DNA of 18,885 nucleotides from positions 1-18,885 of the forward strand of contig JBBSDW010000054.1 of the NCBI GenBank assembly GCA_038240295.1. The letters are read 5' to 3'. Source of the DNA: JABDDM01 sp038240295. Its GTDB lineage: Bacteria > Bacteroidota > Ignavibacteria > Palsa-1295. Below the pieces are notes generated by a model. It was not told the DNA's origin, did no database searches, and saw nothing but the letters and a program-made list of their open reading frames with translations. Below are positions 10,101 to 14,547 of this stretch, piece by piece. A program made the translations under genes and the position numbers. Within the stretch, counting starts at the first letter, position 1. Every line of letters starts with the position of its first letter.

Positions 10101-10165
10101 GCGCAAACCAGGATGGAAGCGCCGCGAGCGACGCAGTGACCGAACGCGCTGTTAAATCGAGATGA
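4121..10165 (+). CDS. porU: Type IX secretion C25 (gingipain-family) peptidase/sortase, PorU-like, extra-long
   Basis: PorU is an outer-membrane-associated cysteine peptidase-like sortase that removes the C-terminal signal of T9SS cargo and attaches the cargo to the surface. Residues are numbered from the TTG at 4121. A signal peptide lies around 45-72 (LKKLALYFVGFAFCLLILG, then ARAQS). An N-terminal beta region follows (about 190-340), then the PorU-typical blocks TRTGLYRVTALDI and YYNVATDTNVYWLT. The C25 domain spans about 760-1125, from YIVLTH, with catalytic His989 in FAGHG and Cys1019 in LSCRTGAFA, 30 residues apart. A CARDB-like domain is at about 1125-1245, then some 650 residues of beta-rich sequence I cannot assign. 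An FlgD-like/T9SS sorting domain is at about 1908-2014 (NVPNPFKEQ; NGTYLYRVVMSG). About 2000 residues is far above the roughly 1160 of P. gingivalis PorU. There is no in-frame ATG before the signal peptide: TTG 4121, GTG 4133, TTG 4187 or CTG 4253 are candidates. The first two give an unusually long n-region. A different secreted C25 protease is the main alternative. Confidence 0.87.
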   Translation: MCPRVSILLLRCCSFLSTLPRLLKAGLWGAVGDNCRELVNRIETLKKLALYFVGFAFCLLILGCAVCAGARAQSVSKLPNVVAHAPLKPVSIGTPSIVRSTEPISATAPAVHKVIKPKPTPRAGATRKIFNGGKHSLIKTSTTLSGNTGKITVSIELGMPSTSVAKVAIKSAPASVKFSELTWSNLDLAHLPTGTSLAFSHDPGAPDIPTLAVRLAIPDGSTGLRLTLANDRTADLTNAHLMPAINPKDESRTYTASYSGAHAPKAKLEDAVTFRTLHFVTLEIPLAEVLASGTLRARRSVTATLSFTTNGEQFAATRKLLDPMFEEAGLRMVANTSDLSRFQANFHRAASAGTQGKLQTLGSDSARTFDLSRISWIDRSAPYAKMSITRTGLYRVTALDIGSHTNSAALDLLNWSPSQIRVFNHGHEIPVWIDTSQGGHVQAVEFYGERLPGFPREYYNVATDTNVYWLTNSTKFNTAPLRYKDRAPSESPVLDLSTGTMMLHHEKDKFYFPGKQNDPDDAKTVQRTEWIPSRRFVWAELDPPNGRDTSRLIDSFNVTLPADTAGKTALFSAFLDGISAGGNTSPNHHYRISINGFVIADSTFTNYDSLFLQRAIPMGLLRNGTNQFQLVSAGTSNSLDRFLVDFYSLSLNESLAPSADTSIAYGQLLFTDQLSAGITNLNIASVDNVQLFSLTDTTRINARSSSNGVTSFRDSTNGANQVFAASTATGFLKADQIYGWNVGVAGQGWEILDSTKGADYIVLTHPLFKSAASKIEFFRKTQLGIRTRLVTTDEVFNAFNFGSNEPLAIQQFLHYAYEFYQGTPPGFVTLVGDAAWDPKKNLNTTIHNSYVPSFGDPVSDYVFTELEGTGFETLTPEMVIARIPVEDSGQANDYFNKLQNYSLATPAAWNKRFLFIVGGDGPLDQHSLFMSEVNAFLHVREDGGLAMPPMSISDNIIERTDFSQVDFTHEAEIQERIREGASFTYFAGHGAPNITDVSLGDPNLLRNNGPYTVFISLSCRTGAFAENDLVSINEQFLRAKDQGAIMTYGTSGFGEIGYDLTLSVLLWNLMDNADSSRVNYIGNRLNLATVFTLAKVAATFSDGGQLPLNSLNQYLILGDALTGFALRPHPELSVSQSDLTFSNSASMTKQTFSLSDSSITVAAMLHDFGYSTEGPVHVRIRDLGPRTSVPRDVILNLAALDSTATVSATFPIDTSLVGQHTISVFVDYDSLYREENENDNLATVGVLVNGSSVTTLYPPEGSRDFCDVSADSIHFVLLAPVIGAQSSVAGVIEIEMDTTSAFSNSRNVVTLNVQRSPVEIGVPRALLPISSSKVVWIRIRFTPPSTQVKGPWVVLSESIDQSTAPEFSYSTGDQLRTTIQDHLTLTPLGALTLPISDTTRIEVVSHGGNDTTNAGAGATSHLIVGKADSSVIGPFLTVAYLSQDGTAIESFVEIHAPLDGNDSENLAVAGIFDSLVKTIPSGRRVAVFTTLQPFFNSGTTPFYRNATVHADILSLGGKTGFDSTSYFGSYALLGIKGSQPGSAFEGTGPRAGAGVTLRDSSINFHTSGNAQTPFTAVASHYGKLSWSGSFITAHTDILFTVIGHNRTTSVDDTLGTFRASNGASFDLSQFDPRADDALSVAMHFIRDSSATLSPELSAISLEYLPAPEVTIDANSFTALPGSANEGVPIVSSYTIRNLTCVPVANLTSELEQTYHNTTTVTNTHAQISLAAHASIVILDTLQTFGLNGQVALLAYANPNELINEQFLLNDRAQTSFIVGRDTAKPLVDVTFDGRHVYNCDYVSNRPKISIALSDNSPIRLTDSTSISATLRSNNDPANPIYLSNTQTNPLFDLQFVRLPSGKVQAELVAKPNATGALKPDTWTLTAYAKDASGNAADTISICFVVAATNGLDHVMNVPNPFKEQTSMTYQLRSGGNADVKIVIYTIAGRKIRTLTPDPGTLPHAGINFMLWDGRDETGNQIANGTYLYRVVMSGANQDGSAASDAVTERAVKSR

Positions 10166-10620
10166 GACCAGTACGTCTTGCGGTGAAGGCAATCATCATT
10201 GTTGACGGAAAAATTCTTGTTACCAGAAACAGCCATAAGAACGGAGATTACTTTCTATTGCCGGGCGGTGGTCAGGAAAATGGTGAGACAATACACGATG
10301 CACTTCGCCGCGAAGTGCGCGAGGAAGTGGGCTGCGAGACCGTGATCGGCGAGTTGCGTTTTGTTCGAGACTATATCGGGAAGAATCACGAATTTCGCGA
10401 TGAAGACCCGGAGTTTCATCAAGTCGAATTGATGTTCGAATGCCAATTGATGGCGAGCACAGACGATGCTGTCGCTTCCTTGCCCGATCCCTCACAGATC
10501 GGCGTTGATTGGCTGCCCGTTGATGAACTCGAAGAAATGTTGTTTTATCCGCGAGCCCTGGCACCTTTGCTGCGAAAGGCGCTGCCAGCCACCGCTACTT
10601 ATCTGGGTGACATCACTTAA
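10162..10620 (+). CDS. Nudix hydrolase
   Basis: A 152-residue cytosolic Nudix-fold hydrolase; members cleave nucleoside diphosphates linked to another moiety, but the substrate here cannot be read from sequence. The Nudix box is clear: G36, E42, then R50-E51-V52-R53-E54-E55-V56-G57, matching GX5EX7REUXEEXG, with Cys58 in the last position where an aliphatic residue is more usual. The metal-binding glutamates E51, E54 and E55 are present. The upstream strand VKAIIIVDGKILVTRN and the LLPGGG turn are family-typical. The start ATG overlaps the porU stop as ATGA, implying translational coupling to a surface peptidase, an unexpected partner. The product lacks a signal peptide. Confidence 0.93.
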   Translation: MRPVRLAVKAIIIVDGKILVTRNSHKNGDYFLLPGGGQENGETIHDALRREVREEVGCETVIGELRFVRDYIGKNHEFRDEDPEFHQVELMFECQLMASTDDAVASLPDPSQIGVDWLPVDELEEMLFYPRALAPLLRKALPATATYLGDIT

Positions 10621-10672
10621 AATCCTCATAAAATCCTGGAAATGAAGTTTGCGTGATTGGTGTTAGCCGAAA

Positions 10673-10714
10673 CGCAAGGGATAAAAATTTTGACCGCAAG
10701 GAATAAAGATTTGA
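10673..10714. repeat. Imperfect direct repeat upstream of tRNA-Val
   Basis: CGCAAGGGATAAAAATTTTGA (21 nt from 10673) is followed one base later by the near copy CGCAAGGAATAAAGATTTGA (10695-10714), with two substitutions and one deleted T. It lies in the 120-bp gap between the Nudix gene and the tRNA, ending 26 bp before the tRNA. It could contain tRNA promoter elements (TTGACC at 10690-10695), but no convincing -10 follows at the right spacing. Confidence 0.6.
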
Positions 10715-10740
10715 GATCAAGGGAGGTGCTTGCAATTTTT

Positions 10741-10816
10741 GGGCGCTTAGTCTCAGCTGGTTTAGAGCGCCTCGTTTACACCGAGGAGGTCGGGGGTTCG
10801 AATCCCTCAGCGCCCA
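10741..10816 (+). tRNA. trnV: tRNA-Val (anticodon TAC)
   Basis: Acceptor GGGCGCT (10741-10747) pairs perfectly with AGCGCCC (10809-10815), with discriminator A10816. The anticodon stem CCTCG/CGAGG encloses loop TTTACAC, anticodon TAC (valine). The variable loop is AGGTC. The T arm is GGGGG-TTCGAAT-CCCTC with one G-U pair. CCA is not encoded. The D arm is unusual: where tRNAs of this type normally read GCTC...GAGC, this one has GTCTC...GAGC, so position 10 is followed by an extra T that must bulge for G10-C25 and CTC/GAG to pair. The other three arms are intact. Confidence 0.93.
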
Positions 10817-10821
10817 CACAA

Positions 10822-10852
10822 AGCTCTCTCCGAAAGGAGGGAGCTTTTTTTT
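10822..10852 (+). terminator. Intrinsic terminator after tRNA-Val
   Basis: A 10-bp stem AGCTCTCTCC / GGAGGGAGCT (one T-G wobble) with a GAAA tetraloop is followed by a run of eight T (10845-10852). It ends the tRNA transcript and separates it from the respiratory operon. Confidence 0.92.
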
Positions 10853-10976
10853 CGCTCCTCCAAAGCTAAGCGGCAGAAGCACTCATTCAACGGGCCGCTC
10901 TGCGGTTGACCCATTTGATCGTGTTTACACAGCCTCGCTTGCCGTTGTCCGCAAAAGAAAACTTCTCAGAACTCAA

Positions 10977-11011
10977 TTTTGCGGCGGGCCGAGAATGATT
11001 TTGTATTTTTG
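10977..11011 (+). promoter_or_regulatory. Candidate Bacteroidota-type promoter of the Rieske/cytochrome b operon
   Basis: TATTTTTG (11004-11011) fits the Bacteroidota -7 consensus TAnnTTTG, and TTTTG (10977-10981) lies 22 nt upstream at about the -33 position. It would start transcription near 11018, some 55 nt before the ferredoxin ATG. The remainder of the 220-bp gap (10853-11072) shows no other gene or clear element. The assignment rests on consensus matching only. Confidence 0.3.
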
Positions 11012-11072
11012 CACAAAGTTGTATCGCCGTTGTGGATGCTTAATGCGAACTCTGCCCGAACATTGCTGATTG

Positions 11073-11582
11073 ATGGCTGACGAGACACCGCAAGGAAATA
11101 AACCATTGCCACCCTGGCTCCGCAAGGATCAGAGCGGCGCGAGCATCCCGCCTGTTCCAAAACCTGCTGCGGCGGCAACGCCAGTTACGGCGCCTCTTGG
11201 GGATGCTTCGAACGATGCGGTCGATTCCATTCTTGTCGTCGAGGCGATGGCCGAGACCGGTTCGACAACATCTGCGATCGCTGCACCTGCCGCGCCCGTA
11301 AAGAAAAAGAAAACGAAACTCATGGCGGTCGTCCACATGGAAGGCTGCACTGGTTGCGACGTGTGTGTGGAGTTTTGCCCGGTCGATTGCATTTATCATA
11401 TTCCGGGCCCCGAGCATATCATCGAAGTCAATCCGCACGCTTCCGTCAATGGCGTCGTAATGATCGACGAAGATGTCTGCATCGGCTGCAAGCTGTGTGC
11501 GAAATATTGCCCGTGGGAAACGATCGAGATGATCGACAATGACGAACTTCAACTTGCCCGCGCGGCAGGCCTGACCTACTAA
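11073..11582 (+). CDS. 2x[4Fe-4S] ferredoxin-like protein, first gene of the bc-type operon
   Basis: A 169-residue protein with two bacterial ferredoxin cluster motifs: C92-C95-C98-C102 (CTGCDVCVEFCP, plus an extra C106) and C136-C139-C142-C146 (CIGCKLCAKYCP). Each set of four cysteines should bind one [4Fe-4S] cluster for electron transfer. Residues 1-80 are a low-complexity Ala/Pro-rich, probably disordered segment beginning MADETPQGNKPLPPWLRK and ending in a KKKKTK stretch. There is no signal peptide or membrane segment, so the clusters are likely cytoplasmic. Peptide K10-K18 recurs at the C-terminus of the cytochrome b two genes downstream. I chose the ATG at 11073 over a TTG immediately upstream. 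Canonical bc1/b6f complexes have no such subunit; it may pass electrons between a cytosolic donor and the b haem side, which is inference. Confidence 0.9.
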   Translation: MADETPQGNKPLPPWLRKDQSGASIPPVPKPAAAATPVTAPLGDASNDAVDSILVVEAMAETGSTTSAIAAPAAPVKKKKTKLMAVVHMEGCTGCDVCVEFCPVDCIYHIPGPEHIIEVNPHASVNGVVMIDEDVCIGCKLCAKYCPWETIEMIDNDELQLARAAGLTY

Positions 11583-11644
11583 CGTGTTGAAAGTGTGCGA
11601 GTGTATGGCTTCTAAAGAAGCTTGGAAGAAGTAAGCGAACGTTT

Positions 11645-12379
11645 ATGCCAGAGGATTTTACACATTCAGATCCGCTAACTCCGTTGCCGTTCATCGAGGA
11701 CGTCGCGCGGCCTGAGGAAGCGGGTACGCATCCAACGAGCACGCCGAACATGCCTCCGATGAAGGATGCGCCGGAAGAACTCCGGACGGTCGCTGCCAAA
11801 GTTGCCGCGCCAACTTCGAAGGAAGCAATGATGGCTGCACCGCCATCGATGAAAATTCCGAAGTCGCTGCCGAAGACGGAAAACGACCCAGGCATCTGGG
11901 CGTTCGGCCGCCGAAATTTTTTGCAGGCAGCCGGATGGATGTCGTTCTTCGGGTTCATCACGATCTCGACCGTCGGTGCGCTTCGCATGATGTTCCCGCG
12001 TATTCTCTATGAGCCGCCAACAACATTCAAAGCCGGCACGCCCAAAGATTATCTTCCAAACGCGGTCTCCGAAAAATATAAAGATACCGAGCGCGTCTGG
12101 ATCTGCCGCGACGATGAGAAGATTTTTGCATTGATCGCGATCTGCACCCATTTGGGTTGCACACCGCGCTGGCTGCAGTCGGAGTTCAAGTACAAGTGTC
12201 CATGCCACGGTTCCGGATATACCTTCCAGGGTATCAACTTCGAAGGCCCGGCGCCTCGACCGCTCGAGCGCGCGAAGATCACGCTGACGCCTGACGGACA
12301 GTTGGTCGTCGACAAGGGTACATCCTTCCGCTACGAACGTGGCGATTGGGAAAAGCCAGAAAGTTTTATCACAGTGTAA
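11645..12379 (+). CDS. Rieske [2Fe-2S] protein of a bc-type complex, with long N-terminal extension
   Basis: The Rieske subunit takes one electron from the quinol at the positive-side Qo site and hands it to cytochrome c. Cluster ligands are C167-T-H169-L-G-C172 and C185-P-C187-H188-G-S-G-Y; Cys167, His169, Cys185 and His188 bind the cluster, and Cys172-Cys187 form the usual disulfide. The single membrane anchor (about 92-113) follows GRRNFLQ (R89, R90), a Tat-type twin-arginine signal anchor, fitting export of a folded cluster protein. The 88 residues before it are acidic and Pro/Ala-rich, with no fold I recognise; family members usually have 10-30 residues there. Rieske proteins with high potential often have Ser and Tyr near the second ligand pair, and both are present (S190, Y192). 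The 62-nt gap after ferredoxin holds a small hairpin (GCTTC-TAAA-GAAGC, 11608-11621). Confidence 0.95.
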   Translation: MPEDFTHSDPLTPLPFIEDVARPEEAGTHPTSTPNMPPMKDAPEELRTVAAKVAAPTSKEAMMAAPPSMKIPKSLPKTENDPGIWAFGRRNFLQAAGWMSFFGFITISTVGALRMMFPRILYEPPTTFKAGTPKDYLPNAVSEKYKDTERVWICRDDEKIFALIAICTHLGCTPRWLQSEFKYKCPCHGSGYTFQGINFEGPAPRPLERAKITLTPDGQLVVDKGTSFRYERGDWEKPESFITV

Positions 12380-12405
12380 CACGAGTGTCAGTCTAATCGA
12401 GACGT

Positions 12406-13503
12406 ATGAAGCTTCCTTTTATACCGCCGAAGCCGCCACCACTAGACAGGATCCGCAAGGATGTGACCCAGAATGAAGTCTGGAAATCCATCTTTAGGCA
12501 TTCCTACCAGGATAACCAGCGAAATCGCGCGCTGCAGATCGTCGATAATGTGTTTCTCCATTTGCATCCCGTCCGCGTGACGAGGCATGCAACGAATTAC
12601 GCATTCACCTGGGGCATGGGCGGGACGACATTCCTGCTCTTTATCGTCCTGACGATCACGGGTGTCATCCTGATGTTCTATTATCGCCCGACAGAAGCGT
12701 TCGCCTACAACGACATGAAGGCGCTCATGAACGACGTCTCGTTCGGACCTTTCCTTCGCAACATGCACAGATGGAGTGCTCACTTAATGGTGATCACCGT
12801 CATGCTCCACATGTTCCGAGTCTTTTTGACAGGTTCCTACAAACCGCCGCGCCAGTTCAACTGGGGCATCGGTGTGATCCTGCTTCTGCTCACATTCCTT
12901 CTCTCATTCACCGGTTACCTCTTGCCGTGGGATCAGCTCGCTATCTGGGCTGTGACGGTTGGTACGAATATGGCCCGATCGGTGCCATTGCAAGGAAGTG
13001 AGGGCCCATTTTCCAATTACCTGGGACTCCGGCCCGACAACGATATTCGCTTTATCTTGCTCGGAGGTACGCAGGTCGGCGAGCCGACGTTGCTTCGCTT
13101 CTATGTAGGGCACTGCATCTTCCTGCCGTTTATCGCGGCGACGCTTATGGCTGTCCACTTCTGGCGCGTCCGTAAGGATGGCGGAATTTCAGGACCGGTC
13201 GTCGATACGAAGGCGAGCGCAGGAGCGAAATTCATCGCGGAGAAAATGTCAATCGCACGTCTCGGTCAGATCGCAGGCAAGACGACGACCAATGGAAACG
13301 GTAAAGCTGCACCAGCAAAAGCACCGGTCAAATCGCTGGCCGATGCTGTACAAGCTGCTTCTCCGAACCCCGCAACCGAGGCAACGATTGCCGCCAAGTC
13401 AGCTCCTGCCGCTGGTACGAATGCGTCAACTGGCGCAGCACCAGTAACGGCACCAGCCGGCACGGCAGGGAAGCCGCTTCCGCCATGGCTCAAAAAAACT
13501 TGA
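12406..13503 (+). CDS. Cytochrome b, b6-like N-terminal half (four-helix dihaem subunit) with C-terminal tail
   Basis: Integral membrane dihaem subunit of the quinol-oxidising complex. Helix A ends with ITGVILMFYYRPTEAFAY, like cytochrome b6. Helix B has haem ligands H121 and H135 (HRWSAHLMVITVMLH). The Qo-side segment LSFTGYLLPWDQLAIWAV follows. Helix D has H236 and H251, 15 apart as in b6 (mitochondrial-type b has 14), then RVRKDGGISGPV, another b6 hallmark. The cysteine that binds the extra haem cn in true b6 (FYCLGG in the chloroplast protein) is replaced: the equivalent stretch is FTWGMGG, with Gly70. The N-terminus is Pro-rich (KLPFIPPKPPPLDRIRK). After helix D comes a roughly 100-residue Ala/Pro-rich tail, likely cytoplasmic, that ends GKPLPPWLKKT. 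The gene starts 26 nt after the Rieske stop. Confidence 0.95.
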   Translation: MKLPFIPPKPPPLDRIRKDVTQNEVWKSIFRHSYQDNQRNRALQIVDNVFLHLHPVRVTRHATNYAFTWGMGGTTFLLFIVLTITGVILMFYYRPTEAFAYNDMKALMNDVSFGPFLRNMHRWSAHLMVITVMLHMFRVFLTGSYKPPRQFNWGIGVILLLLTFLLSFTGYLLPWDQLAIWAVTVGTNMARSVPLQGSEGPFSNYLGLRPDNDIRFILLGGTQVGEPTLLRFYVGHCIFLPFIAATLMAVHFWRVRKDGGISGPVVDTKASAGAKFIAEKMSIARLGQIAGKTTTNGNGKAAPAKAPVKSLADAVQAASPNPATEATIAAKSAPAAGTNASTGAAPVTAPAGTAGKPLPPWLKKT

Positions 13504-13570
13504 GCATAAAAATCTTGATGTTGGATCACGTATGCGCATTCTCACTCTGATCTAATTCGCTTTCACATCA

Positions 13571-14482
13571 ATGGAAGGTTTACATAATTTTCTCAAGATC
13601 TTAACACAGCCCGACAACGTGCCCATCATTATCATGATGGTCTCGGTGTTGGGCTATGGATGGCTCGGGGTCAAGCAGGCGCGGCGTAACGACCGCGAGG
13701 GCATCTTCGAAGCTACCCAATCCGACAAAGTACAGACGTGGCCTTATCTCGTGAAGGTCGAATTCCTGATGACGATCGGGATCATGATTATGCTGACCGT
13801 ATGGTCGATCACCATCAACGCTCCGCTCGAAGAACCGGCGAATCCGACGCTCACACCAAATCCATCGAAAGCACCCTGGTACTTTCTCGGGTTGCAGGAA
13901 ATGCTCGTCTATTTCGATCCCTGGATCGCGGGCGTAATGCTGCCGACGTTCATTCTCATCGGCCTGATCGTCGTGCCGTATATTGATATTAATCCCAAAG
14001 GCAACGGATACTACACACTGAAAGAGCGGCCATTTTCTATCGCGGTGTTCTCCATCGGATTTTTGATCCTTTGGGTTGCGCTCATTGTACTTGGTACATT
14101 CATGCGAGGACCGGGTTGGTACTTCTTCTGGCCATGGGAGTTTTGGGATACCCACAGAGTCGTCGCACTGACCAACGTCGACTTCTTCGAAAAATTTGGC
14201 ATCGCCTCGAAGAATGTCGACGGATCATTCAACCTCTTGCAGGTGCTGCTTGGCGGTGTGATGGTCATTAGTTTCCTCGTTGGGATCCCGATGTTCATCT
14301 GGGAAAAATATAAAGAGAAGAAACCGGTGCTTCGTGAAATGGGAGTGATCCGTTATGCGATCACCGCAGCACTCTTCATGATGATGGTTGGATTGCCGAT
14401 CAAAATGCTCCTGCGCCTTGCACTCAACATCAAGTATGTCTGGGTCTTTGGCGTCGGGCACGATCTCTTCTTCAATATTTGA
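13571..14482 (+). CDS. Cytochrome b C-terminal half (subunit IV-like) of the bc-type complex
   Basis: A 303-residue membrane protein carrying the quinol-site half of split cytochrome b. The block TPNPSKAPWYFLGLQEMLVY (residues 95-114) corresponds to the Qo-site PEWY region; here it reads APWY (101-104), so the usual glutamate is absent, as in several menaquinone-type complexes. About six hydrophobic helices are visible: near 17-33, 64-82, 118-138, 152-176, 222-245 and a last one around 265-285. The segment RGPGWYFFWPWEFWDTH between helices is very aromatic. It is longer than plant subunit IV (about 160 residues), with three extra helices. It follows the b6-like gene after 67 nt without a Shine-Dalgarno and should pair with it to form a complete cytochrome b. 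Confidence 0.92.
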   Translation: MEGLHNFLKILTQPDNVPIIIMMVSVLGYGWLGVKQARRNDREGIFEATQSDKVQTWPYLVKVEFLMTIGIMIMLTVWSITINAPLEEPANPTLTPNPSKAPWYFLGLQEMLVYFDPWIAGVMLPTFILIGLIVVPYIDINPKGNGYYTLKERPFSIAVFSIGFLILWVALIVLGTFMRGPGWYFFWPWEFWDTHRVVALTNVDFFEKFGIASKNVDGSFNLLQVLLGGVMVISFLVGIPMFIWEKYKEKKPVLREMGVIRYAITAALFMMMVGLPIKMLLRLALNIKYVWVFGVGHDLFFNI

Positions 14483-14547
14483 CGCGTTATATTCTTACCG
14501 CGTGCACGCATTCTGTCGCGATCACTGATTTTCACTTGTTGTAAGCT

